Counted from the stretch's first letter, positions 1 through 9,029 are shown. The stretch is DNA of 64,000 bases from Paludibacteraceae bacterium (GCA_017450685.1 JAFSTB010000007.1:1-64000); one strand, 5' to 3'. Program-made: numbers and translations. The notes: generated from the letters alone by a model not told the origin.

Positions 1-298
1 CGCATTGTTCCAAAATTCAGTTGTACTTCAGGCATTTTTTTTTATCTCCCAATTTTTGCCACAAAGTTTGCAACAGAAATCAGGGGATAAAAACCTATAT
101 TATATGTTACTATTTCGCTGTTTTGACTTTTGACCCGATTTCGACCCGATTTTTGTAATCCTCAAAATTCAGCTCTTCTTCGGCAGGGGAGTTTTCCCCT
201 AAATTAGGTCATTATTTTCGCGCGTAAGTCGGCAATTTTGGTCAGTTTTTTTCTTATAAAACCAAAAAGAATACCTTATTGCTAAAGTATTCTCTATG
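1..298. other. Gene-free region
   Basis: I see no coding region with a convincing start or family match here. The stretch holds a direct repeat of GACCCGATTT (132-141 and 143-152) and a short perfect hairpin AGGGGA-GTTT-TCCCCT (185-200). The hairpin is not followed by a T-run on either strand, so I do not call it a terminator. The tRNA-Thr gene lies directly after this region and is read away from it into it. Confidence 0.5.
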
Positions 299-371
<73 letters not shown>

Positions 372-391
372 AACTTGCCTAAATCAGCGTG

Positions 392-423
392 CAAAAGTAC
401 GGCATATTTTTAAATTGTGCAAA
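392..423 (-). promoter_or_regulatory. Bacteroidota-type promoter of tRNA-Thr
   Basis: On the minus strand a TTTG -33 box (420-423) is followed after 20 nt by TACTTTTG (392-399), a match to the Bacteroidota -7 consensus TAnnTTTG. The position just upstream of the tRNA supports it. Confidence 0.75.
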
Positions 424-526
424 TATTTGCTCAAAAATGTAAGAATAAACTGTATGCACAGTCCACAATTCGGTAACAATACAAAGTCAATGCAGGTATA
501 TAACACGATATCGTTACAATAGTGTA

Positions 527-1597
527 TTATTTATATTGTTGAACCGTAGTGTTAGGGTAATAGAAGTTGAGTATTTGTTTATAATCAGCGCCTTGAGCCG
601 CCATTGCCGCTGCTCCTATTTGGCATAGTCCGACACCGTGTCCCCAGCCGTGTCCGTGAAGAATGAAATAGAGTTGGTTTTCTTTTGTGTTGAATTGTTT
701 TTTCACGTCAAACCAAGATGAGTAGAGGCAGGTAAGAGAGAGTAGTCGTCTTATTTTCAGTTCTTTGCCAACGGTTTCGGTACGTTGGGTACCTACTATT
801 TGCAGTTGATAGATACGTCCTGACAGTCCTCTTTTGAGGGGTATGAGGTCGGATATGTTGCCGAAGTCGATGCCAGATTTTTGTTTTACTATTTGGTTCA
901 GTTCTTGTTGTGAATAGGTGACAGTCCAATCGTGGAAGTCGTTGGTTTCTTGGTCGTAGTCGTTAAGTGCGGAAGTGAGCAGTTGTTTATTTTGAGTATT
1001 GCAGTATGTACAATCGACTGAAGTGAGGTAGGGTAGGTGTATATCTTCCCAGCAGGTGGCAAAGTCTTCTGTTTTACCTCCGCAACACTTATGGTATCTG
1101 GTGTCGCAGATAGTGTTATTGTACATCAGTACTTGGTGTTGTGTTTGTCTGACGGCTTCGATGGCTTTGTTATTCATCCTTTTTGTACCTTCATATCGTT
1201 GGCAGTGGTCATCAGCGCATACGTCGAAGCCTATGTGTCCATTACTTTCGTATAGTTGTTTTTTTATGTTTGTGGCATTTATATGGTTGGCTTCGATGGC
1301 TCTTATTGCCCACGAACGTGAGATGACGGCGTGTGCTTTGAGCAGTTCGATAGGGCTGTTGCTATTCATTTCGGAAGAAATGACTGAGCACAGATAGTCT
1401 TCCACGTCAAGTGTATTGACGGCTGTTTGTGTACCGTCATTATTATTGCGAATGGTTATTTCTCCGTGGAAAGACTGGTCTTCGCACCTATCCCAATGAA
1501 ATCCTATACCAATACGCACATTACGTATGGTGAAGCCGTTGTCAGTTAGTTCGTATTGGATAAGTGGTGCTGTAAGAATGCCTACTCTGATATTCAC
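527..1597 (-). CDS. SpoIID/LytB domain protein
   Basis: This 356-residue protein belongs to the SpoIID/LytB family, whose characterised members are lytic transglycosylases or amidase enhancers acting on peptidoglycan. The core motif VEDYLCSVISSEM lies at residues 65-77, with Glu76 at the position of the SpoIID catalytic glutamate. The family's C-terminal GWGHGVGLCQIGA motif lies near residues 317-329. The protein is unusually rich in cysteine (paired Cys at 127/132, 171/172 and 196/199). I see no clear signal peptide, which is odd for a cell-wall enzyme. Its ATG overlaps the stop of the glycosyltransferase upstream by 4 bp (1594-1597), so the two genes are probably translationally coupled. 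The organism is not a spore former, so a sporulation role is not implied. Confidence 0.9.
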   Translation of the reverse strand: MNIRVGILTAPLIQYELTDNGFTIRNVRIGIGFHWDRCEDQSFHGEITIRNNNDGTQTAVNTLDVEDYLCSVISSEMNSNSPIELLKAHAVISRSWAIRAIEANHINATNIKKQLYESNGHIGFDVCADDHCQRYEGTKRMNNKAIEAVRQTQHQVLMYNNTICDTRYHKCCGGKTEDFATCWEDIHLPYLTSVDCTYCNTQNKQLLTSALNDYDQETNDFHDWTVTYSQQELNQIVKQKSGIDFGNISDLIPLKRGLSGRIYQLQIVGTQRTETVGKELKIRRLLSLTCLYSSWFDVKKQFNTKENQLYFILHGHGWGHGVGLCQIGAAAMAAQGADYKQILNFYYPNTTVQQYK

Positions 1598-2937
1598 GGT
1601 TTGGTATTGTTAAGTGATTGTCTGGCTTTTAGTTCCCACGTGCGTATGCTGTCTTTATAGAGGTTGTTTCTGTTCATACCTTCTATATCGACGTTAGCAT
1701 CGGAGTTATCTTCCCATCTGCGGCAGTTGTACATAACGTCGTAGATACGTCCGATGCGATATTCGCGGCATACGCGCAGTCCGACGGCATAGTCTTCGCC
1801 ATATTTAGTAGTGGGGAAATTCCATTGTCTGAGCAGTGGAGTGAAGAATCCTCTTGGTGCACCTAATCCGTTGATGCGCAAGGCATTGTTATGTCCGTTG
1901 TTGTCGGTCCATTCACGATGGTCGATGATACCCGGCGGCAGGGTGTTGCCGTTAAAGTCGGTTAGTTGGTATGAGCCGATGACCATAGCGCATTGTTCAC
2001 GATGGAAAGCATCGATAAAGCGTTGCACGGTGTAAGTATCGGAGTAGGTATCATCGGAGTCTAATTGCAGTGCGAATCTGCCGCAGAGGGGGTGGTGCAA
2101 AGCAGCGTTCCAGTTGCCGCCGATAGCGTGATAGGTGGTGTCTTGAGGGATATAAATAAGGTTAGGATGACCTTCATTGAGTATTTCTTTGATGGCTTCT
2201 ACGGTTCCGTCGGTTGAGTTATCGTCCACCACTATGACATTATATTTATAAGGTTCGTTCACTTGCTGTAACAGAGCGCTTCTGATGGCAGAGGCTATTG
2301 TTCTGACTCTGTTTTTGCATGGTATGACCACTGATGCTTCATATTGGAAATCGTCGGCAGTCAGATCTACTGTTTTGTGCTTAGGTGGCAGATAGGCATT
2401 GACTTCTTTAAGGTGTTCTGTTACAGCCTGTTCCATTTCCACTTGCACTGTTCTGTTTTTTGGGTCAACATAGTCGAATAGTTTTTCGCCGGAGGTGCGA
2501 AGGTCAAGTTCTTTTTCGTAATAGAGATATTCGCTGATATGTGTTATCTGTCCTTTTTTGCTGAGTTTAAGTCTCAGGTCGTAAAGTGCGGCATATTGGT
2601 ATTGGTGTTGTGTCTGAAGCAGTACTTGTTTGGCGAGGTTGGTGTTAATCATAAGTACGCTACCGAAGTCGAAGTCATCGCGTAGAGAGCCTTGTTGATA
2701 GTCGATGACAGGGGCGTTGATGATGTTTCCGTTTTTTTCTTGAAAGCGGTCGCTATAGACCATAGCGGCATCGGTGTCGGCAATTATTTGCAACATCCTC
2801 TCTTGCGCGTAATGCACCCAAGAGATACCTTCTTTGAGGTAGAGGATGAAGTACGGAGTATTTACCTGACTGACAATATTCTTCAGGTCGTTGGTAGAGC
2901 ATAGTCGCCCTGCGATGTTAAAAGACTGGATATTCAT
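1594..2937 (-). CDS. Glycosyltransferase family 2, two-domain
   Basis: A 447-residue GT-A fold glycosyltransferase, using the ATG at 2937 that lies 24 bases after the -7 box; an upstream in-frame start at 3024 would overlap the divergent promoter. The canonical GT2 domain starts near residue 200 (SVVIPCKNR), with the nucleotide-binding Asp pair in VVDDNSTDGT (about 236-245) and a DSDD metal-binding motif at about 293-296. The N-terminal 200 residues (NTPYFILYLKEG onwards) resemble the second half of another GT2 domain, so the protein looks like a degenerate plus an intact domain. The donor and acceptor are unknown. It is the first gene of a two-gene unit with the SpoIID-like gene. Confidence 0.85.
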   Translation of the reverse strand: MNIQSFNIAGRLCSTNDLKNIVSQVNTPYFILYLKEGISWVHYAQERMLQIIADTDAAMVYSDRFQEKNGNIINAPVIDYQQGSLRDDFDFGSVLMINTNLAKQVLLQTQHQYQYAALYDLRLKLSKKGQITHISEYLYYEKELDLRTSGEKLFDYVDPKNRTVQVEMEQAVTEHLKEVNAYLPPKHKTVDLTADDFQYEASVVIPCKNRVRTIASAIRSALLQQVNEPYKYNVIVVDDNSTDGTVEAIKEILNEGHPNLIYIPQDTTYHAIGGNWNAALHHPLCGRFALQLDSDDTYSDTYTVQRFIDAFHREQCAMVIGSYQLTDFNGNTLPPGIIDHREWTDNNGHNNALRINGLGAPRGFFTPLLRQWNFPTTKYGEDYAVGLRVCREYRIGRIYDVMYNCRRWEDNSDANVDIEGMNRNNLYKDSIRTWELKARQSLNNTKP

Positions 2938-2960
2938 TGTAAGTGTTTGATTTAACCCTG

Positions 2961-2992
2961 CAAAGGTATGATAATATTTGCATACTTGCAAG
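2961..2992 (-). promoter_or_regulatory. Promoter of the GT2-SpoIID unit
   Basis: On the minus strand CTTG (2989-2992) is followed after 20 nt by TACCTTTG (2961-2968), a perfect -7 box with one mismatch in the -33 box. It overlaps the divergent promoter of the kinase gene. Confidence 0.7.
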
Positions 2993-3008
2993 AAAGTGCC
3001 TAACTTTG
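2977..3008 (+). promoter_or_regulatory. Promoter of the BadF kinase-murB-rsmE unit
   Basis: TTTG (2977-2980) is followed after 20 nt by TAACTTTG (3001-3008). Transcription would start near 3014 and leave a leader of about 20 nt before the ATG at 3033. The box overlaps the divergent minus-strand promoter, so the two units may compete for polymerase. Confidence 0.75.
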
Positions 3009-3032
3009 CGGCGTTTTTCAGCATTGTTTGTT

Positions 3033-3908
3033 ATGATACTAATAGCGGATGCGGGTTCAACGAAGACCCAATGGTGTTTGATGACTGCCAATGGTCAGTC
3101 GTCACAGTTTATGACAGATGGTATCAATCCCTATTTTCAGACGGAGGATGCTATTCGTCAGAGCATTGTTAATCAGTTGCTTGTTCAGATGGGTCATTTG
3201 ATGTGGGCAGGTACGCTCACTCATGTTTTTTTCTATGGTGCCGGTTGTACGCCTCAGAAGAGTGAAGTGGTTAAACAGGTGTTAGAGTCTGTTTTTAAGA
3301 AAGCCAAGGCGGAAGTATGGTCGGATATGCTTGGTGCAGCCAGAGCTGTGTTGCAGCGGCAGAGCGGAGTGGCATGTATATTAGGAACGGGCAGTAATAG
3401 TTGTTGGTATGACGGAGAGCACATAGTGTGGAGTGTGCCGGCATTAGGATATATATTAGGTGATGAAGGCAGTGGTGCGGTGTTAGGTAAGCGTCTTGTG
3501 GCTGACATATTGAAGAATCAGTTGTCGGAGGAATTGAAGGAGCAGTTTTTCTCTGAGTTCGGTACATCACAAGCCGATGTTATAGAGAATGTGTATCGTC
3601 GTCCGTTCCCTAACAGATACTTGGCATCGCTGAGTCGGTTCTGTGCCAATCATACCGACCATCCGTTGATACAAGAACTGCTCAAAGACCATTTCCGTCA
3701 GTTCATCAAGCGCAATGTGCTGCAATATATAGGATTGAGCAACGACAATATGCCGATAGGTATGGTTGGTTCGATTGCTTATTATTATCGTGATTTTCTT
3801 GTGTCGGTGATGCAGGAAGCAGGGTTGCAAGAGCCTGTCATTATGGCTTCGCCGATGGAAGGATTGAAGATGTACCACGCACAAGATTTAGTGCCAACAC
3901 AAGTGTGA
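3033..3908 (+). CDS. BadF/BadG-type ATPase, N-acetylglucosamine kinase-like
   Basis: A 291-residue ASKHA-fold protein. It shows the phosphate-1 motif DAGSTKT (residues 6-12), a phosphate-2 motif LGTGSNSCWYDG (117-128) and LGYILGDEGSGAVLG (138-152), the pattern of bacterial N-acetylglucosamine kinases of the BadF/BadG/BcrA/BcrD family. The likely role is phosphorylation of recycled amino sugars, which suits its position 1 bp before murB. I use the ATG at 3033 because it directly precedes the phosphate-1 strand and follows the promoter; the longer frame from 2943 would run through that promoter. The exact sugar substrate is an inference. Confidence 0.85.
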   Translation: MILIADAGSTKTQWCLMTANGQSSQFMTDGINPYFQTEDAIRQSIVNQLLVQMGHLMWAGTLTHVFFYGAGCTPQKSEVVKQVLESVFKKAKAEVWSDMLGAARAVLQRQSGVACILGTGSNSCWYDGEHIVWSVPALGYILGDEGSGAVLGKRLVADILKNQLSEELKEQFFSEFGTSQADVIENVYRRPFPNRYLASLSRFCANHTDHPLIQELLKDHFRQFIKRNVLQYIGLSNDNMPIGMVGSIAYYYRDFLVSVMQEAGLQEPVIMASPMEGLKMYHAQDLVPTQV

Positions 3909-3909
3909 T

Positions 3910-4917
3910 ATGACAATAGAAAAAGATCTCTCACTTTTTCATCGCCATACTTTTGGTATGGATGTCAGAGCAGCCTATTGGGCTGAATATCAGTCGGAGC
4001 AAGAACTGACTGACTTATTACAACGTTTTTCTGACAGGTCGGTTTTGCCTATCGGTTCGGGTAGTAATATGCTTTTCACTAAGGATTTTGACGGTGTTCT
4101 TCTTCATTCGTCAATGTGCCGTGCCAAGGCTTTGCACGAGACGCAGGACGAGGTATGGATAGAGGCTGAGAGCGGACTCATCATGGATGAGTTGATTGCC
4201 CAGTTGGCGGATATGGATCTGCGTGGAATGGAGAACCTGAGCCATATCCCCGGTACCGTAGGAGCCTCTGTGGTGCAAAACGTAGGTGCATATGGTGTGG
4301 AAGCAAAAGATGTGGTGAAAACGGTGTATGCCTTGAACCGTGAGACGATGAAGGTGGATGAGTTGAGGGCTGAGGACTGCTGGTTTGGCTATCGCAACAG
4401 TCGGTTTAAGAGTGAGTGGAAAGACAGATATATAGTTACACGTGTTATATTCTGTTTGTTTAAGGAAGGACATTTATGTTTAGACCATGGCGGTTTGCAA
4501 TCTGTTTTTGCGGGTGTAGATGTTGATACGCTGAAGGCTAATGATGTGAGAGAAGCAGTGATACGCATACGCCGGAATAAACTGCCTGAAGTAGGAGAAT
4601 ATGGTTCTGCCGGCAGTTTCTTTACTAACCCTGTGATAATGAGCAGTGAATTTGCCAAACTACAAACACTTTATCCATCCGTTCCTCATTATGACACATC
4701 TGCGGGAGTGAAAGTGCCTGCTGCATGGTTGATAGAGCAGTCGGGATGTAAAGGTATGCAGGTAGGTGCTGCACGTGTATGGGATAAGCAGCCGTTGGTG
4801 TTGGTCAACACAGGTGGAGCGACATCCGCAGATGTGATGCTGCTGGCAGAGCAAGTGCAAAATCGCGTCAAAGAACAGTTTGGAATAGACCTGACAAGAG
4901 AAGTGCTATATATATAA
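3910..4917 (+). CDS. murB: UDP-N-acetylenolpyruvoylglucosamine reductase
   Basis: MurB reduces UDP-GlcNAc-enolpyruvate to UDP-MurNAc with NADPH in the cytoplasm, the second committed step of peptidoglycan precursor synthesis. The 335-residue length is that of type I enzymes. FAD-binding segments LPIGSGSNML (46-55) and IPGTVGASVVQNVGAYG (113-129) are present. The catalytic residues are visible: Arg162 in GYRNSRF, Ser236 in SAGSFFTNP as proton donor, and Glu331 near the C terminus. It follows the kinase stop by 1 bp and precedes rsmE by 10 bp, so the genes are almost certainly co-transcribed. Confidence 0.97.
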   Translation: MTIEKDLSLFHRHTFGMDVRAAYWAEYQSEQELTDLLQRFSDRSVLPIGSGSNMLFTKDFDGVLLHSSMCRAKALHETQDEVWIEAESGLIMDELIAQLADMDLRGMENLSHIPGTVGASVVQNVGAYGVEAKDVVKTVYALNRETMKVDELRAEDCWFGYRNSRFKSEWKDRYIVTRVIFCLFKEGHLCLDHGGLQSVFAGVDVDTLKANDVREAVIRIRRNKLPEVGEYGSAGSFFTNPVIMSSEFAKLQTLYPSVPHYDTSAGVKVPAAWLIEQSGCKGMQVGAARVWDKQPLVLVNTGGATSADVMLLAEQVQNRVKEQFGIDLTREVLYI

Positions 4918-4927
4918 TTTCTTCATT

Positions 4928-5638
4928 ATGTACTTATTCTATACCCCCGATATTGATACTAATCCGTTTTTGAGTGAGGAAGAGTCGGCACACTGTGTCA
5001 AGGTGTTACGTTACGGTCGTGGCGATGAGATCTTGCTTACCGACGGTCGTGGTACCACCTATACCGCGCGTATTGTCAACCCTCATCCTCGCCATTGTCA
5101 GATAGAAGTATTGCGTTCAGAGAAGCAGCAGAAGCACCATCATTTTGAGTTACATTTGGCTTTTGCACCGACAAAGAATATAGAAAGGGTGGAATGGATG
5201 GTGGAGAAATGTACTGAGATAGGAGCCGATGTTTTCACACCCTTGTTATGTCGTTTTTCTGAGCGTAAGCAGTTGCGCACCGACCGTTTGGAAAAGATCA
5301 TCTTATCGGCAGCCAAGCAGAGTTTGACACCTTACTTGCCTCAACTGCAAGAGATGCAACCGTTCTTAACATTCTGTCGTTCATGGCGTGAGTCCCATCC
5401 CACCGCTGACGCTTTCATTGCTCACTGCTACGACACGCCCAAGACCCTTCTTCGCGATGCCATACAAAGGGGCAACGACACCTTGTTGCTTATCGGTCCG
5501 GAGGGCGACTTCTCACAAGAAGAAGTTGATGAAGCAGTGCGAATGGGGTTTAAGGCTGTCAGTCTTGGCTCTTCGCGCCTCAGAACAGAGACGGCATCAG
5601 TGGTGGCGTGCCATACCGCTGTGCTGATGAACGAGTAA
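4928..5638 (+). CDS. rsmE: 16S rRNA (uracil(1498)-N3)-methyltransferase
   Basis: RsmE methylates N3 of U1498 in 16S rRNA using S-adenosylmethionine. The 236-residue protein has the N-terminal PUA-like part (ESAHCVKVLRYGRGDEI) and a C-terminal SPOUT knot with LIGPEGDFSQEEVDEA (188-203) and LGSSRLRTETA (213-223), both diagnostic. PTKNIERVEWMVEKCTEIG (81-99) is also typical. It is the third gene of the unit starting at 3033. Confidence 0.96.
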   Translation: MYLFYTPDIDTNPFLSEEESAHCVKVLRYGRGDEILLTDGRGTTYTARIVNPHPRHCQIEVLRSEKQQKHHHFELHLAFAPTKNIERVEWMVEKCTEIGADVFTPLLCRFSERKQLRTDRLEKIILSAAKQSLTPYLPQLQEMQPFLTFCRSWRESHPTADAFIAHCYDTPKTLLRDAIQRGNDTLLLIGPEGDFSQEEVDEAVRMGFKAVSLGSSRLRTETASVVACHTAVLMNE

Positions 5639-5663
5639 AAATACAGATGTTCGCACACACTTT

Positions 5664-7535
5664 ATGTTTGATTTCCTTATACAATTGGACCAACAGTGGC
5701 TTGTTGCCATCAACTCATGGAATGCACCATGGGCAGATACACTGATGTGGATAGCAAGCGGCAAACTGACGTGGCTACCGCTCTATCTCTTGCTTATAGC
5801 ATTACTGTTTTGGCGTTACGATTGGAAAAAGGCGTTATTCTTATGTGCAGCCATTGGTGTTGCCGTGGGCGGTGCCGACTTCATCTCATCAGGGATAATC
5901 AAACATTTGGTATGCCGTCCGCGCCCGACACATGAACCGGCATTAGAAGGGTTGCTGCACATAGTGAACGGCTACAAAGGCGGTATGTACGGTTTTGTCA
6001 GTAGTCATGCCGCCAACACCATTGCCTGCGCATTGCTCTTCTGCTTGGCTTACACACACCGTTTGAAGCAATTGAAGGTCAGCCATCTATGTGTGCGACT
6101 GTCAGTTCTGTGGACAACGTTGATGCTTTGGACGGCTCTCAACTGCTACAGCCGTATGTACCTTGGGGTACATTATCCCGGAGACATAATTGGCGGCTTG
6201 ATAGTAGGTGCAAGTGTGGCTATTATAATTTGGCTGATAGTCAAACGCTTTCTCGCCATCGAACCCTCACACTACATAGTGACACCCAATGCTCAAACAC
6301 AGAATATACTCTTTATTGCCAACCGCCTCTACTATAGTTACCAAAAAGCCAATCGCACCTCTCGTCCTGCGGTGAGGATAGCATTGGCGGGTATAGTGAT
6401 AGGCGTAATGATTATGATTATAACTATCTCAGTAGTAGTAGGTTTTAAGCGTGTGGTGGCAGAAAAAACGGCACTCTTCGGCGGACATATACAGGTGACA
6501 CGCTATGACGACAACTCCACTTTTGAGCGGCAACCAATAGAGGTAACCGATTCGCTGCTCACGTTGGTAAGACAACAACCGCATGTGAAGACTGCTAACA
6601 CTTTTCTCACCAAACCCGGCATACTGAAAACGGACGAGGATTTTCAGGGTATCGTGTTGAAAGCCATTGATATAGATACGGCACAAACGACTGTTCATCC
6701 CTTTGCGTCTAATCTGACTGCTGGTCGTATGCCGCAAAAGGAGAACGAGGTGGTTCTCTCTGAAAGTTTATGTCGCAGACTACAGTTGCAATTAGGCGAT
6801 GAGGTCTATTGCTATTTCGTGGGCGACGATGTCAGAGTACGCAAGTGGAAAGTGGAAGGTATATACACCACCGGTTTTGGTGAGGCAGACAACCTGTTTG
6901 TATGGTGTCAGCCAAAGGTTATTCGCCGTTTGAACGGTTGGCGCGACAGTCAAGCCGGAGGTATAGAAGTGACTGTGGATAAACTCAAGTACTTAGACCG
7001 TGCCACTCAAAGTGTATGGCAAGCCACAGGCAACCGCTTTTACGAAGATGGAGAATCGCTATATACACGCAATCTGGAACAACTCAATCCGCAAATCTTC
7101 TCTTGGCTCGACCTGTTGGATATGAACGTAGTGGTGATAGTGCTGCTTATGCTTGCCGTGACGGGATTTAATATCATCTCCGCACTCATCATCCTCATCC
7201 TTGACAGTATCAACCTTATAGGCACACTCAAAGCCTTGGGTGCTAACAACACCTTCTTACGGCGCATCTTCCTCACCGAGGCTTCTATGCTCATTGTGAG
7301 AGGAATAGTGTGGGGCAATGTCTTTGGCTTGACTTTGGCTGCCATACAATATGTCACACATATGATACCTTTAGATCCGGCATCATACTATGTTAACTTT
7401 GTTCCTATGGCTTTTCCATGGGGATGGTTTGCAGTGCTTAACATCGGTGTGATAGCGGTGGCTGTACTCATAATGTTGGCACCTTCATCCATCGCCACTC
7501 GCATATCGCCGGCACAAGTGATGCGATACGACTAA
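5664..7535 (+). CDS. PAP2 phosphatase fused to LolE/FtsX-type ABC permease
   Basis: One 623-residue open frame contains two normally separate proteins. Residues 1-195 are a membrane PAP2 phosphatase with all three motifs: Lys80...Arg87-Pro (KHLVCRPRP), SSHA (113-116) and SRMYLGVHYPGD (163-174, His170/Asp174). Residues 212-623 are a complete LolC/LolE-type ABC permease: an N-terminal helix about 236-260, a periplasmic MacB-like domain about 265-480 and three C-terminal helices ending SPAQVMRYD. PAP2 proteins act on lipid phosphates; LolE-type permeases extract lipoproteins from the inner membrane with a separate ATPase, which is not in this window. There is no stop between the halves, and the only nearby ATG (at about 6295) is in another frame, so the fusion is not an obvious start error. 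Confidence 0.88.
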   Translation: MFDFLIQLDQQWLVAINSWNAPWADTLMWIASGKLTWLPLYLLLIALLFWRYDWKKALFLCAAIGVAVGGADFISSGIIKHLVCRPRPTHEPALEGLLHIVNGYKGGMYGFVSSHAANTIACALLFCLAYTHRLKQLKVSHLCVRLSVLWTTLMLWTALNCYSRMYLGVHYPGDIIGGLIVGASVAIIIWLIVKRFLAIEPSHYIVTPNAQTQNILFIANRLYYSYQKANRTSRPAVRIALAGIVIGVMIMIITISVVVGFKRVVAEKTALFGGHIQVTRYDDNSTFERQPIEVTDSLLTLVRQQPHVKTANTFLTKPGILKTDEDFQGIVLKAIDIDTAQTTVHPFASNLTAGRMPQKENEVVLSESLCRRLQLQLGDEVYCYFVGDDVRVRKWKVEGIYTTGFGEADNLFVWCQPKVIRRLNGWRDSQAGGIEVTVDKLKYLDRATQSVWQATGNRFYEDGESLYTRNLEQLNPQIFSWLDLLDMNVVVIVLLMLAVTGFNIISALIILILDSINLIGTLKALGANNTFLRRIFLTEASMLIVRGIVWGNVFGLTLAAIQYVTHMIPLDPASYYVNFVPMAFPWGWFAVLNIGVIAVAVLIMLAPSSIATRISPAQVMRYD

Positions 7536-7554
7536 CAGTACGGTCGCGCCGATG

Positions 7555-8082
7555 TCAGCGCATCTCTATCACTTCCATATCTTTTATCTGTCTACCGTCG
7601 ATGGTGAAACGTAGCAGTGTCTGCACCGTCTGCCACCCTTGTTTACCTGCTGCACCCGGATTAAGCGTCAGAAAATCATAGACGTGGTCATATTGCACCT
7701 TGAGGATATGACTATGACCGCATACAAACAGGTTTATTATGTTATGGTCATCGGGATTGGCACCTGACTTGGCTTCCTTGCTCTTCTTGAACATCGGCAA
7801 CAGCCAAGGGTTATATCTGCCAGGATAACCGCCTATGTGTGTCATCAACACATTAACTTGCTCTATACGAAAACGATAGAACTCACTCAAGGTGTATCTC
7901 ACCTCTCCGCCGTCCATATTGCCGAAAACGGCACGTGTGGGTTTGAACTCACGCAATTGTTGCAACACCTCAGCCGAACCTATATCTCCGGCATGCCATA
8001 TCTCGTCGCAAGAAGCAAAATAATCAAACACACGACGATCAAGATAAGAATGGGTGTCGGACAGTAAACCAATCTTAACCAT
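7555..8082 (-). CDS. YfcE/MJ0936-type metallophosphoesterase
   Basis: A 175-residue calcineurin-like phosphodiesterase. The dimetal motifs are visible: SDTH with Asp9 and His11, AGDIG with Asp33, GNMD with Asn55, THIGG and CGHSH. Members hydrolyse phosphodiesters in vitro, but the physiological substrate is not known. I choose the ATG at 8082 (MVKIGLLSDTH) rather than the upstream TTG at 8094. It is convergent with the PAP2-LolE fusion (19-bp gap) and lies 21 bp after gldF, where gldG would normally be expected. Confidence 0.9.
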   Translation of the reverse strand: MVKIGLLSDTHSYLDRRVFDYFASCDEIWHAGDIGSAEVLQQLREFKPTRAVFGNMDGGEVRYTLSEFYRFRIEQVNVLMTHIGGYPGRYNPWLLPMFKKSKEAKSGANPDDHNIINLFVCGHSHILKVQYDHVYDFLTLNPGAAGKQGWQTVQTLLRFTIDGRQIKDMEVIEMR

Positions 8083-8103
8083 AATAAATGGCAATTATCT
8101 TGT

Positions 8104-8763
8104 TTATTTTCTGCTGTTTATCATAATAGACAGTATGACGGCTACAAGTGCTACAGATGCGAAAAAGACCATATCACGCAAGTCTATTACTCCGCGTGCC
8201 ACACTCTCAAAACGCGACTGCAATATCAACCAATACAATACAAAACAAACCACTGCGCTAAAAAGGAAATTGACAATCTGATTTTGCGTTAACGAACTGC
8301 AACACAAGCCGATAGCCGTGAAAGTGCCGCTTAACATTATCAGTCCCGCCATACTACCGGCAAAAGCACCGCCATCCACATTGCCGGCAGGTTCAGCAAT
8401 GGTATAGACAACAAAATAATGCACCACGGTAGGCACTAATGCCAAAAGAGTGATAGTCCAGGCTGCGAAGAACTTATCCGACACTATCCGACTCACACTC
8501 ACACCCTTGCTGAGCAACACATCCCAAGTGCCGCTTTCACGCTCCTCGGCAAACAAACGCATCGTCAGTGCAGAAGAAAGCAAGAGTAATAACCACGGCG
8601 AGAGACGAAACAGACCCGTCACATCAGCATAACCCGACTCAATGATGTTCCACTCACCGGGAATAACCCATAGAAACAGACTGATAGTGAGCAGATAAAG
8701 ACCTATGACAACATATGCCACAGGAGTGGAGAAATAGTATGTTAACTCTTTGCGATAAACCAT
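8104..8763 (-). CDS. gldF: GldF-like ABC transporter permease
   Basis: A 219-residue protein with six hydrophobic segments, matching the GldF permease of the GldA-GldF-GldG ABC transporter first described in gliding Bacteroidota. RKELTYYFSTPVAYVVIGLY (start), RLFAEERESGTWDVLLSKG (about 68-86) and the C-terminal SIMINSRK are family hallmarks of the ABC-2 permease superfamily. gldG normally follows gldF, but here the next gene is a phosphodiesterase, and no GldA-type ATPase is in the window. Its function outside gliding bacteria is not established. A strong promoter lies 76 bp upstream. Confidence 0.82.
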   Translation of the reverse strand: MVYRKELTYYFSTPVAYVVIGLYLLTISLFLWVIPGEWNIIESGYADVTGLFRLSPWLLLLLSSALTMRLFAEERESGTWDVLLSKGVSVSRIVSDKFFAAWTITLLALVPTVVHYFVVYTIAEPAGNVDGGAFAGSMAGLIMLSGTFTAIGLCCSSLTQNQIVNFLFSAVVCFVLYWLILQSRFESVARGVIDLRDMVFFASVALVAVILSIMINSRK

Positions 8764-8838
8764 ATAGAGTAACAGCAGATATGTGAAGACTTAGGTAATT
8801 GTTTGCACGTGATAACAATCTGCGTAGCAATAACGCCG

Positions 8839-8870
8839 CAAAGTTAATATTGATTTGTTGATTAAGCAAA
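8839..8870 (-). promoter_or_regulatory. Promoter of gldF
   Basis: On the minus strand TTTG (8867-8870) is followed after 20 nt by TAACTTTG (8839-8846), a perfect match to the Bacteroidota consensus with ideal spacing. Confidence 0.8.
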
Positions 8871-8949
8871 TGCACACACTTGTCAGTACACAAGATAGGT
8901 GACGTTTGACAAGTAAATGACTGATTTTTCCCTATAAAAACGCTCAACT

Positions 8950-8981
8950 CTTGCAAGTGCAAAGAAAAGTCTGTACCTTTG
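8950..8981 (+). promoter_or_regulatory. Promoter of the GH57-porin unit
   Basis: CTTG (8950-8953) is followed after 20 nt by TACCTTTG (8974-8981). The predicted start, about 5-8 nt downstream, coincides with the left arm of the hairpin at 8985-9029. Confidence 0.7.
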
Positions 8982-8984
8982 CGC

Positions 8985-9029
8985 GCTATTATGCTCAAAA
9001 TGACTAATTGACAAACGAGACATAATAGC
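8985..9029 (+). promoter_or_regulatory. 5'-terminal stem-loop in the GH57 leader
   Basis: GCTATTATG (8985-8993) and CATAATAGC (9021-9029) form a perfect 9-bp inverted repeat with a 27-nt loop. Its left arm lies at the predicted transcription start, so the mRNA would begin with a stem. It could stabilise the transcript or serve as a protein site; the function is unknown. Confidence 0.45.

Noticed and set aside
185..200. Terminator hairpin upstream of tRNA-Thr
   Set aside because: Six-bp stem with a 4-nt loop but no T-run on either side.
527..1597. Sporulation gene cluster from the SpoIID match
   Set aside because: No other sporulation gene is present and the phylum does not sporulate; the family is widespread in wall remodelling.
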